Below the pieces are notes generated by a model. The model was not told the origin of the DNA and searched no databases. It worked only from the letters and a program-made list of their open reading frames with translations. A DNA stretch of 36,258 nucleotides. It comes from DASSLY01 sp035689185 (GTDB taxonomy: Bacteria > Actinomycetota > Actinomycetes > Actinomycetales > Dermatophilaceae). The position numbers were made by a program, and so were the translations under genes. Where the stretch lies: contig DASSLY010000085.1 in NCBI GenBank assembly GCA_035689185.1, positions 1-36,258 on the forward strand, in the 5' to 3' direction. Of the stretch, positions 16,040 through 25,611 are shown in pieces (the first letter of the stretch is position 1; every line of letters starts with the position of its first letter).

Positions 16040-16275
16040 GCGGCGCAGCCCATCGGCCCGGCCGAGCTCGGCCGCATCGAGGTGACCGCCGCAGGCGTCG
16101 CGACGTGCCGCTGCGGCGAGGCGGCGACCGGTGCGTGATGGAGCGCTGCCCGGAGGCGGGCGTGCAGGCTGGGCTGGTGCAGGTCGGCCAGAAGCACGCG
16201 CCGAGCGGCCGCGCGCCTCAGCTTCGCTTCCTGCTGCAGGGCCAGCCCCTCGACGACTGCGGAGTGCAGGATCAT
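16036..16275 (-). CDS. Small protein of unknown function (79 aa), first gene of the VOC-EamA operon
   Basis: I do not recognise this protein. It begins with an amphipathic, basic helix (about residues 8-45, containing LALQQEAKLRRAAARRVLL) and continues into an Ala/Pro/Ser-rich tail that looks disordered. It has no membrane segment. Evidence that it is real: GAGGAG stands 6 bases ahead of the ATG, a promoter lies upstream in the divergent gap, and its stop overlaps the VOC start as GTGA. It could be a leader whose translation couples to the VOC gene, or a small regulatory protein. Confidence 0.6.
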   Translation of the reverse strand: MILHSAVVEGLALQQEAKLRRAAARRVLLADLHQPSLHARLRAALHHAPVAASPQRHVATPAAVTSMRPSSAGPMGCAA

Positions 16276-16325
16276 GACGAGCTCCTCTTGGGAACGGTGC
16301 CCAGGCCACTCCTGGGCTAACCGGC

Positions 16326-16345
16326 ATAACCAGTATGACAGTTAT
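16326..16345. promoter_or_regulatory. Inverted repeat ATAAC-N10-GTTAT, possible operator
   Basis: Perfect 5-base arms at 16326-16330 and 16341-16345 overlap the minus-strand -10 box and lie 30 bases upstream of the CGNR gene's -10 box. The position suits an operator controlling both divergent units. The CGNR protein is the obvious candidate to bind it (inference). Confidence 0.45.
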
Positions 16346-16361
16346 CACGGTGTTCGCGCAA
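16332..16361 (-). promoter_or_regulatory. Promoter of the small protein-VOC-EamA operon
   Basis: On the minus strand TTGCGC (16361-16356) and CATACT (16337-16332) are separated by 18 bases. Transcription would begin near 16325, about 50 bases before the small protein's ATG. Confidence 0.5.
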
Positions 16362-16374
16362 CCGCTGATTGAGG

Positions 16375-16380
16375 TATGAT
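16375..16380 (+). promoter_or_regulatory. -10 box TATGAT of the CGNR gene, leaderless arrangement
   Basis: TATGAT ends 6 bases before the GTG at 16387, so the transcript is expected to start at the start codon. No convincing -35 box is present, as is common when an activator is needed. Confidence 0.55.
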
Positions 16381-16386
16381 GGTTAC

Positions 16387-16917
16387 GTGGCAGGAACTGA
16401 TGTCGCCCCCCCGGTCGTCCTCGTCGACGTGTGCGGTGACCCAGCCGGACTGGTCGTCGACTTCCTCAACACCCTCGACGTGGAGCAGGGCACCGACCAG
16501 CTGGTCAGCCTCGAGGGGTGGCGCGACTGGCTGCGGGCGCGGGACCTCTCCGAGCGGTTCCCGGACCAGGACCAGACCTCGCTGGAGCAGGCCCGGGTGC
16601 TGCGGGAGGACCTCCGCCGGCGTGCCGGCGGCGACGACTGCTCCGAGGTCCGCCAGGTCGGCATCCAGGTCGCCCTCACCCCACGAGGCCAGGTCAGCCT
16701 GAGTGCGACTGCCCCGACCGGCCTGGTGGCAGCGGCGGTGGCGACCCTGGCCATCGAGGGGCGGCTGGACCGGGTGAAGATCTGCCCGGCCGACGACTGC
16801 CGGTGGACGTTCTACGACGAGTCCCGAAACCACTCCCGGCAGTGGTGCTCGATGCGGGTATGCGGCAACCGCGCCAAGGCGCGAACGCACCGGGAGCGGG
16901 CCAGAGCCTCCGGCTGA
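16387..16917 (+). CDS. CGNR zinc-finger / ABATE-domain regulator
   Basis: A 176-residue protein. The N-terminal ABATE (putative stress-response) domain shows GDPAGLVVDFLNTLD followed by GWRDWLRARDL. The C-terminal CGNR zinc finger reads CPADDCRWTFYDESRNHSR followed by WCSMRVCGNRAK. Its four Cys residues should bind zinc, and the basic tail should contact DNA. The family is regarded as transcriptional regulators, often next to transporters. GTG at 16387 is chosen because of the adjacent -10 box; TTG at 16369 would add 6 residues. It is divergent from the small protein-VOC-EamA operon and probably controls it. Confidence 0.85.
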   Translation: MAGTDVAPPVVLVDVCGDPAGLVVDFLNTLDVEQGTDQLVSLEGWRDWLRARDLSERFPDQDQTSLEQARVLREDLRRRAGGDDCSEVRQVGIQVALTPRGQVSLSATAPTGLVAAAVATLAIEGRLDRVKICPADDCRWTFYDESRNHSRQWCSMRVCGNRAKARTHRERARASG

Positions 16918-16962
16918 GCCGGCCTGCCGCGGTTGCTGGACGCCCGTCCCAGGGGCTGCGGC

Positions 16963-17625
16963 TCACCAGCCGCGCGCCCACCACTGCGGCAGCTGTGGCC
17001 GTTCCGCGCCCAGGGTGGTGTCCGCACCGTGGCCCGGGTACACCACGGCGCGGTCGTCGTAGACGTCGAACAGCCGGTGCTGCACGTCCTCCATCAGCGA
17101 GGCGAAGGCCGCCGGGTCGTCGTGGGTGTTGCCGACTCCCCCCGGGAACAGGCTGTCCCCGGTGAACAGGTGCGCCCGCCCGTCCGGCTCGACGTAGGCC
17201 AGCGCCACCGACCCCGGGGTGTGCCCGCGCAGGTGGACCACGTCCAGGGTGACCTCGCCCACCCGCACCGTGTCGCCGTGAGCCAGCAGCCGGTCGGGCC
17301 GGACCGGGAGGTCGTCGGCGTCCAAGGCGCCGACGGCGCTCGCGGCTCCGGTGCGGCGCAGCACCGCCGGCAGCGCTCGGTGGTGGTCCCAGTGGCCGTG
17401 AGTGGTGACCACCAGGTCCAGGCGGCCGGTGCCCTCGTCCAGCAGCCGGGCGATCCGCAGCGGGTCGTCCGCCGCGTCGATGAGCAGCTGGGCTCCCGTG
17501 GCCGGGCAGGTCAGCAGGTAGACGTTGTTGTCCATGGCCGACACGCTGGCCTTGCGGATGACCAGCCCCGGCAGCTCGTTCACTTGGGAGGGTCCGCCCG
17601 GATGCACTCTGCCGCTGTAGCTCAT
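16963..17625 (-). CDS. MBL-fold metallo-hydrolase (glyoxalase II-like)
   Basis: A 220-residue metallo-beta-lactamase-fold hydrolase. TTHGHWDHHRAL is the HxHxDH metal motif near residue 77. LRGHTPGSVAL supplies the next His, LFTGDSLFPGGVGNT the bridging Asp, and VYPGHGADTTLGAE the last His. This set is complete for a binuclear Zn/Fe site and is closest to the glyoxalase II-like/hydroxyacylglutathione hydrolase group. The substrate could equally be another thioester. ATG at 17625 is used; a TTG two codons upstream has no better site. It is convergent with the CGNR gene, 45 bases apart. Confidence 0.88.
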   Translation of the reverse strand: MSYSGRVHPGGPSQVNELPGLVIRKASVSAMDNNVYLLTCPATGAQLLIDAADDPLRIARLLDEGTGRLDLVVTTHGHWDHHRALPAVLRRTGAASAVGALDADDLPVRPDRLLAHGDTVRVGEVTLDVVHLRGHTPGSVALAYVEPDGRAHLFTGDSLFPGGVGNTHDDPAAFASLMEDVQHRLFDVYDDRAVVYPGHGADTTLGAERPQLPQWWARGW

Positions 17626-17839
17626 CCCCAAGGCATACCCGACTTCGAGCGCAGCGGCGACCGGCCGATGCGCGCAGCCGACCTCCTCTCATGGGCGGCG
17701 CAAGGCGGCGGCGGCCTGCTCCACACGGCGTAGGAAAGGCAAGGTTTTCGTCTGGTAACCCTCCGGAGCCGGTCAAGATTTGACTATGGTGTGGTCAGTG
17801 TTCGCTCCAGGGGTCGGCGATCGGGCAGACGGGGAAGCC

Positions 17840-18565
17840 ATGACCAGCAGCAGGCGCAGGGACGTCGCGACACCTCGACCGTCTTCCGGTACTGCTCGCG
17901 CGGACCGTCTCCTCCCGCCGGCCCCGACCGGGACCGGGCTCGATCCCGTCCGGGCCCTGCTGCACGACCTCCGCCAGCCGCTGGCTGCGATCCGGGTGCT
18001 CTCCGACCCCGGTCCGGCCGGGCCCGGGGGCGGCAACGACGACCCCGTCCACGAGGGGGCTGACCCACGCCTGCTGGCGATCCACCGCCAGGCGCTGTGG
18101 CTGAGCGAGCTGGTGGAACAGGTGCTGGGCGCAGGACGATCCGACCCGGTCCTGTCCGACCTTCGTCCGATCGTCGCGGAATGCCTCTCCGGAGCCGCCG
18201 TCACCAGCCCCTGCGAGCTCCGGCTGGAACCGGGCGGAGCGGCGCCGGTGCTTGCCGACCCGAGAGCGCTGTGGCGCGCGCTCGGCTGCGTGGTCGACAA
18301 CGCCGCCCGCGCCGCCGGCCCGGGCGGCAACGTCGTGGTGCGTGTCCGCACCACCGCGGACGAGGTCACCGTCGCGGTCGCCGACGACGGGCCGGGACCC
18401 GGCGGGCTCGCGCCCCAGACGTCGATGGGACTCACCATCGCCCGGGCCCTGCTCGCGGGGTACGGCGGGACCGTGGGGCTGCACGCCGGCAGTTCCGGTG
18501 GTGCGGTCGCCGTGATCACGCTGCCCTCGGCCCCCGCCAGGAGAGGTGAGGCGGTGGCCTCGTGA
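17840..18565 (+). CDS. Soluble histidine kinase lacking a sensor domain
   Basis: A 241-residue protein with no membrane segment or sensor domain. The H-box is LLHDLRQPLAAIRVL (phosphorylatable His near residue 42). The ATP-binding domain shows an N-box WRALGCVVDNAARAAG (Asn near 153), a G1 box VAVADDGPGPGG, and SMGLTIARALLAGYGGTV. The N-terminal 35 residues are polar and Arg/Ser/Pro-rich. ATG at 17840 follows GGGGAA; in-frame starts at 17786 and 17780 are possible. The stop overlaps the next gene as GTGA. It presumably receives its signal from a partner protein and phosphorylates one or both downstream regulators. Confidence 0.82.
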   Translation: MTSSRRRDVATPRPSSGTARADRLLPPAPTGTGLDPVRALLHDLRQPLAAIRVLSDPGPAGPGGGNDDPVHEGADPRLLAIHRQALWLSELVEQVLGAGRSDPVLSDLRPIVAECLSGAAVTSPCELRLEPGGAAPVLADPRALWRALGCVVDNAARAAGPGGNVVVRVRTTADEVTVAVADDGPGPGGLAPQTSMGLTIARALLAGYGGTVGLHAGSSGGAVAVITLPSAPARRGEAVAS

Positions 18566-19260
18566 AGCTGGTGCTGTGCGACGACCACCTGCTGTTGCTG
18601 GAAGGCCTGCGCCTCGTCCTGACCCGGGCCGGCCACGACGTGGTGACGGCCACCGCCGACCCCGGGGAGGCGGTGGCCGCGGTGCGCCGGCACCGGCCGG
18701 ATGCCTGCCTGCTTGACCTGCACTTCCCGCACGGCTTCCCCCGGCGGCACGAGGGGCCGGTGGTCCGGCGCGGAACCGCCGGACGGCCCGACAGCTGGTG
18801 CGGGACCGCCCTCATCGACGCGGTGCGGACCGCCCACCCGGGCACCAGGGTGGTGATCCTGTCCGGCACCGCCGAGCCCGGTCTGGTCGCCGAAGCCCTG
18901 AGCCGGGGAGCCCACGGCTTCGTCGGCAAGCAGCGTTCGGTTGCCGAGATCGTGAGCACCCTGGAGCGCGCCGTGGGGAGCGCCGGTGGGGTTGGGGGCG
19001 GTGGTCAGGAGCAGCCGAGTGACCCGCTCTGGGTGCTGCGCTTCCTCACCGACCGCGAGTGGCAGGTCCTTCGCTGCATCCTGGACGGTAACTCCACCGA
19101 GCAGATCTCGGCGGTGCTCGGCGTGCGCCGCAGCACCGCTCGCACGCATGTGCAGAACCTGCTGACCAAGATGGGCGTGAGCTCGCGGCTGCAGCTCGCG
19201 GCCTTGGTCACCGCCCACGGCGAGTCCGTGATGCGCGACGGCGGGTGGCAGGCGTCATGA
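18562..19260 (+). CDS. NarL/LuxR-type response regulator 1, with an insertion in the receiver
   Basis: A 232-residue regulator. The receiver has the acidic pair D7-D8 (VLCDDH), phosphoacceptor D52 (CLLDLHF) and K123 (GFVGKQ). A stretch of about 20-25 residues rich in Arg, Gly and Pro (HGFPRRHEGPVVRRGTAGRP) follows the phosphoacceptor, where typical receivers have only a short loop. The C-terminal LuxR helix-turn-helix runs from FLTDREWQVL to NLLTKMGV. It overlaps the kinase stop (GTGA) and the next regulator's start (ATGA), so all three are translationally coupled. The key phosphorylation residues are intact, so it is probably functional. Confidence 0.88.
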   Translation: MKLVLCDDHLLLLEGLRLVLTRAGHDVVTATADPGEAVAAVRRHRPDACLLDLHFPHGFPRRHEGPVVRRGTAGRPDSWCGTALIDAVRTAHPGTRVVILSGTAEPGLVAEALSRGAHGFVGKQRSVAEIVSTLERAVGSAGGVGGGGQEQPSDPLWVLRFLTDREWQVLRCILDGNSTEQISAVLGVRRSTARTHVQNLLTKMGVSSRLQLAALVTAHGESVMRDGGWQAS

Positions 19261-19958
19261 GCGGCGACGAGCACGGCGGGGCCGACGAGCACGCGGAGCC
19301 GGTCGTCCGCGTCCTGATCGTCGACGACCACCGCGTCTTCGCCGACGCCGTGGCCGTGCGCTTGTCCGCCGAGCCGGACATCGAGGTGGTGGGCACTGCC
19401 TACCATCCCGAGCAGGCGCTGGACGCGCTCGACCACAACCCGGTCGACGTGGTCGTCCTGGACCTGGACCTGGCCGGCCAGGACGGGTTGGAGCTGGGCA
19501 GGCGGCTCTTGCAGCGCCACCCGGCGGTGGCCGTGGTCATCGTGACCGGGCTTCCGGACGACGCGGGTCAGGTGCTACGCGCGGTCCAGCTCGGCATCCG
19601 CTGCTGGGTGACCAAGTCCGCGACCGTGGACATGCTGCTGGCCGGCATCCGGTCCGCCGCTCGCGGCGAGACTCACCTGCCCGCGGACATGCTCACCGAA
19701 GCGCTGGTCTACCTGTCCACCGGGGCGCCGCCGTTGGCGCCTGAGGTCGAGGCCGTGAACCGGCTCACCCGTCGGGAGCGCGACGTGCTGCACGGGCTGA
19801 TGGAGGGGCTGAGCCGCAACGAGATCGGGGAACGGCTGCGCGTGTCCCCGAACACCGTGCGCACCCACGTGCAGAGCATCCTGTCCAAGTTGCACGTCCA
19901 CTCGGCGCTCAGCGCGGTCGCTCTGGCCCGTAAGGCCGGCGTCACCATCGACCACTGA
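19257..19958 (+). CDS. NarL/LuxR-type response regulator 2
   Basis: A 233-residue response regulator with a standard receiver: acidic pair in VLIVDDHRVFADAV (D23, D24), phosphoacceptor D69 in VVLDLDLAGQDGLEL, Thr in VIVTGLPDD and Lys in WVTKSATVDML. The DNA-binding domain is LTRRERDVLHGLMEGLSRNEI followed by SPNTVRTHVQSILSKLHVHS. The ATG at 19257 overlaps the preceding stop; an upstream GTG would add four residues only. It differs from regulator 1 in having no receiver insertion, so the pair are not recent duplicates. It closes the operon; a 227-base gap follows before the uvrA promoter. Confidence 0.9.
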   Translation: MSGDEHGGADEHAEPVVRVLIVDDHRVFADAVAVRLSAEPDIEVVGTAYHPEQALDALDHNPVDVVVLDLDLAGQDGLELGRRLLQRHPAVAVVIVTGLPDDAGQVLRAVQLGIRCWVTKSATVDMLLAGIRSAARGETHLPADMLTEALVYLSTGAPPLAPEVEAVNRLTRRERDVLHGLMEGLSRNEIGERLRVSPNTVRTHVQSILSKLHVHSALSAVALARKAGVTIDH

Positions 19959-20185
19959 GCCACCCGGGCGAGGCCACTCACCCCGCCGGGGCCAGGCAGA
20001 ACCCCGTGCACCAGGGCAAGGTGGCTGAAAGCCCGCGCCACGTTGCCCACCCGGTCACCGAACGCGGGGTCGACCTTCGCCAAGAGCAGCGGACTTCGTG
20101 GGCCCGAAGCGGGCGCCCGGCGCGGTTGACGCCGTCGACGGCCGGCTCGCGCAGGCGAGGCCCTGCGGCTGGACGGATTCGGGGT

Positions 20186-20208
20186 CTGTCGGCACGCCCA
20201 CCTAGCAT
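20186..20208 (+). promoter_or_regulatory. Damage-type (PafBC / RecA-NDp-like) promoter of uvrA
   Basis: CTGTCGGCA (20186-20194), 8 bases, TAGCAT (20203-20208). Spacing is identical to the uvrB promoter. The GTG start follows 6 bases later, so the transcript should be leaderless. Confidence 0.68.
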
Positions 20209-20214
20209 GGCCGC

Positions 20215-23244
<3,030 letters not shown>

Positions 23245-23263
23245 CGAAACCGCACCGAGGGGG

Positions 23264-23374
23264 GTCCCCGACGGCCGCGGCGCAGAGGGGCCTGCGCGGA
23301 GGACCAGTGCCACGTGCCGCGGCAGCCACCGGCTGCCGTCCCCGACGGCCGCGGTGCAGAGTGGGCCTGCGCGG
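23264..23374 (+). repeat. Direct repeat of about 36 bp, 74 bp apart, downstream of uvrA
   Basis: Copies at 23264-23299 and 23338-23374 both run from GTCCCCGACGGCCGCGG to GGCCTGCGCGG and differ by two substitutions and one inserted base. The hairpin described at 23320-23338 lies between them. The block is in the 280-base gap between uvrA and the Rieske gene. Confidence 0.75.
23320..23338 (+). terminator. Hairpin downstream of uvrA
   Basis: CGGCAGCC (23320-23327) pairs perfectly with GGCTGCCG (23331-23338) around the loop ACC, 75 bases after the uvrA stop. There is no U tract. A terminator role is inferred. Confidence 0.45.
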
Positions 23375-23524
23375 CATACGCAGGGCCCTTGGCCGCGACG
23401 CGGGCCCGACCGAGCAGCGACACGTTGCCAACCGTGACCGACGGTTCAGCCGCTTCTCAGCAAGATGCCGCTAACTTGCGACCGGAAACGCCAGAGTTCG
23501 ACCGATCCGCCGGAGGAACACCAC

Positions 23525-23953
23525 ATGGGCCCGACCCCGACCGCGCTCGACCGACGCTCGCTGCTCCGCTGTGCCGGCATCGCCGGCGCGGGCCTCTGCG
23601 CTGCCACCCTGGCCGCCTGCGGCGGCGGTGACGACCCTGCGGCGGCGACGACGACCACGAGCGCGGGGGCGGCCGGTCCGAAGACCTCCGACATCCCGGT
23701 GGGCGGGGGCAAGGTTTTCGCCGACGCCGGCTACGTGATCACCCAGCCCACCGCGGGTGACTTCAAGGCCTTCACGTCCAAGTGCACGCACATGCAGCTT
23801 CCGGTCGGCACGGTGGCGAACGGCACCATCAACTGCCTGAACCACGGCAGCAAGTTCGACATCGCCACCGGTGCGGTGAAGCACGGTCCCGCCACGGCCG
23901 CACTGCCGGCCAAGACCGTGGCCGTCAACGGGGACACGCTGACCGTCAGCTAG
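23525..23953 (+). CDS. Rieske (2Fe-2S) lipoprotein
   Basis: A 142-residue exported protein. The N terminus DRRSLLRCAGIAGAGLCAATLAAC combines a twin-arginine (Tat) signal with a lipobox (LAAC, lipidated Cys 32), followed by a Gly/Ala/Thr-rich linker. The mature domain carries the two Rieske motifs: CTH at 87-89 and CLNHGS with Cys 104 and His 107. These bind a 2Fe-2S cluster. The spacing is that of small stand-alone Rieske proteins. It probably transfers electrons at the outer face of the membrane; the partner is not in the window. ATG at 23525 is chosen because GGAGG lies 9 bases upstream. Confidence 0.9.
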   Translation: MGPTPTALDRRSLLRCAGIAGAGLCAATLAACGGGDDPAAATTTTSAGAAGPKTSDIPVGGGKVFADAGYVITQPTAGDFKAFTSKCTHMQLPVGTVANGTINCLNHGSKFDIATGAVKHGPATAALPAKTVAVNGDTLTVS

Positions 23954-23989
23954 ACCCGCTCAGCCGGCGGCTCCTCGAGCTGGGGCTGC

Positions 23990-24703
23990 TCAGTCCTCGC
24001 CGAGGTAGGCCTTGCGCACCTCGTCGTTGACCAGCAGTTCCGACCCGGTACCGGAGAGCACGATCTTGCCGACCTCGAGCACATACCCGTAGTCCGCCAG
24101 CTTCAGCGCGGCCTGCGCGTTCTGCTCGACCAGCAGGATCGTGGTGCCCTGCTCCCGCAGCGTGTTCACCGTGCTCATGATCCGCTGCATCATCAACGGG
24201 GACAGGCCCATCGACGGCTCGTCCAGCATCAGCAGCTTCGGCCGGCTCATCATCGCCCGGCCCATCGCCAGCATCTGCTGCTCGCCGCCGGAGAAGGTGC
24301 CGGCCGGTTGCTTGGCCCGCTCGCCCAGGATCGGGAACAGTTCGTATGCCGCGTCCAGGTCCGCCTTGACCCCGGTGTCCTTGCGGGCGAAAGCCCCCAG
24401 CAGCAGGTTCTCCTCGACCGTGAGCCGGGGGAAGATGCGGCGGCCCTCCGGGGAGTGCGCCAAGCCGAGCGTCACGATCACGTGTGCCGGCACCGTGTGG
24501 ATCGGCCTTCCCTCGAAGCTGATCGTGCCGCGGCTGGGCCGGAGCAGGCCGGAGATGGTGCGCAGGGTGGTCGTCTTCCCCGCGCCGTTGGTGCCGATCA
24601 GGGTGACGACCTGGCCCTGCTCGACGGTGAAGCTGATCCGCTTGACCGCGAGGATCTTGCCGTAGGCCACCTCGAGGTCGGTGACCTCCAGCATCGGGCT
24701 CAT
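23990..24703 (-). CDS. livF: Branched-chain amino-acid ABC transporter ATP-binding protein LivF
   Basis: A 237-residue ABC ATPase. Walker A is GTNGAGKTTT near residue 37, the signature is FSGGEQQMLAMGRAMMSRP, and Walker B is LLMLDEPSMGLSP. The phrase GLAHSPEGRRIFPRLTVEENL is diagnostic of LivF. With LivG it powers uptake of Leu/Ile/Val-type substrates through LivH and LivM. The ATG at 24703 overlaps the livG stop as ATGA. It is the last gene of the operon and converges on the Rieske gene, 36 bases away. Confidence 0.95.
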   Translation of the reverse strand: MSPMLEVTDLEVAYGKILAVKRISFTVEQGQVVTLIGTNGAGKTTTLRTISGLLRPSRGTISFEGRPIHTVPAHVIVTLGLAHSPEGRRIFPRLTVEENLLLGAFARKDTGVKADLDAAYELFPILGERAKQPAGTFSGGEQQMLAMGRAMMSRPKLLMLDEPSMGLSPLMMQRIMSTVNTLREQGTTILLVEQNAQAALKLADYGYVLEVGKIVLSGTGSELLVNDEVRKAYLGED

Positions 24704-25611
24704 CGGTCCGTCTCCGGCTGCTCGAACCCGGCGGCGGTGGTGGGCTCACCTTCGACACCGGTCACCGAGCCGTCTGGGGCCTCGGTCTCGGCGGCGGCGG
24801 CCTCCTCGTCGAGCCCGGTGCCGATGTAGGCCTCGATCACCCGCGGGTCGGACTGCACCTCCCCCGGGGTACCCTCCACCAGCAGCTCCCCGCGGACCAG
24901 GCAGAGCACGCGGTTGCACAGGTTGAAGATGAATCGCATGTCGTGCTCGATGACCACGACCGAGAGCCCGCTGTCCCGGATCTTGAAGATGAGGTCGCTG
25001 GCCTGACGGGTCTCCTGCGGGTTCATCCCGGCCGTCGGCTCGTCGAGCAGCACCAGCTTCGGGTCGGTGGCCAGGGCGCGGGCGATCTCCAGGCGACGCT
25101 GGTCGCCATACGGCATGTTGCGGGCCAGGTGCTCGGTGGACCGGCCCAGGCCGACGAAGTCGAGCAGCTCCTGGGCCCGGGCTCGGGTCTGCGCCTCCTC
25201 CCGGCGGAACTTCGGTCCGCGCAGGATGGAGGTCAGGGCCATCGTCGAGGTCCGGCAGTAGCGGCCCACCATGACGTTCTCCAGGGCGGTCATGTTGCCG
25301 AACAGCCGGATGTTCTGGAACGTGCGGGCCATGCCGGCCCGGACCACCAGGCCCGGCTTCGGCGGGAGCACCGCGCCGTTGAACCGGACCTCGCCCTCGG
25401 TCGGCTTGTAGAGGCCGGTGAGGCAGTTGAAGAAGGTGGTCTTGCCGGCGCCGTTGGGGCCGATCAACCCGACGATCTCGCCGGCGCCGACGGTCAGGTC
25501 GACGTCGTTGACGGCCACCAGCCCGCCGAAGCGCATGACCACGCCCTGTGCTTGTAGCACCGGGGTGGTGGCGGCGGGGGAGGCCGGCCGGGCCTGCTCG
25601 TCGAGGCTCAC
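24700..25611 (-). CDS. livG: Branched-chain amino-acid ABC transporter ATP-binding protein LivG
   Basis: A 303-residue ABC ATPase. Walker A is GPNGAGKTTFFN, the signature region is MPYGDQRRLEIARAL (YGDQRR takes the usual LSGGQ place in LivG), and Walker B is LVLLDEPTAGMNPQE. GMARTFQNIRLFGNMTALENVMVG is the LivG hallmark. It has about 15 extra N-terminal residues and an acidic 40-residue C-terminal tail beyond the usual ending, likely disordered. The GTG at 25611 overlaps the livM stop as GTGA. Confidence 0.95.
   Translation of the reverse strand: MSLDEQARPASPAATTPVLQAQGVVMRFGGLVAVNDVDLTVGAGEIVGLIGPNGAGKTTFFNCLTGLYKPTEGEVRFNGAVLPPKPGLVVRAGMARTFQNIRLFGNMTALENVMVGRYCRTSTMALTSILRGPKFRREEAQTRARAQELLDFVGLGRSTEHLARNMPYGDQRRLEIARALATDPKLVLLDEPTAGMNPQETRQASDLIFKIRDSGLSVVVIEHDMRFIFNLCNRVLCLVRGELLVEGTPGEVQSDPRVIEAYIGTGLDEEAAAAETEAPDGSVTGVEGEPTTAAGFEQPETDR

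Noticed and set aside
19978..20083. Minus-strand frame in the gap before uvrA (segment with VDPAFGDRVGNVARAF)
   Set aside because: It begins at a TTG without a ribosome binding site, runs on into response regulator 2 on the wrong strand, and matches no family I know. A decayed gene fragment remains possible.
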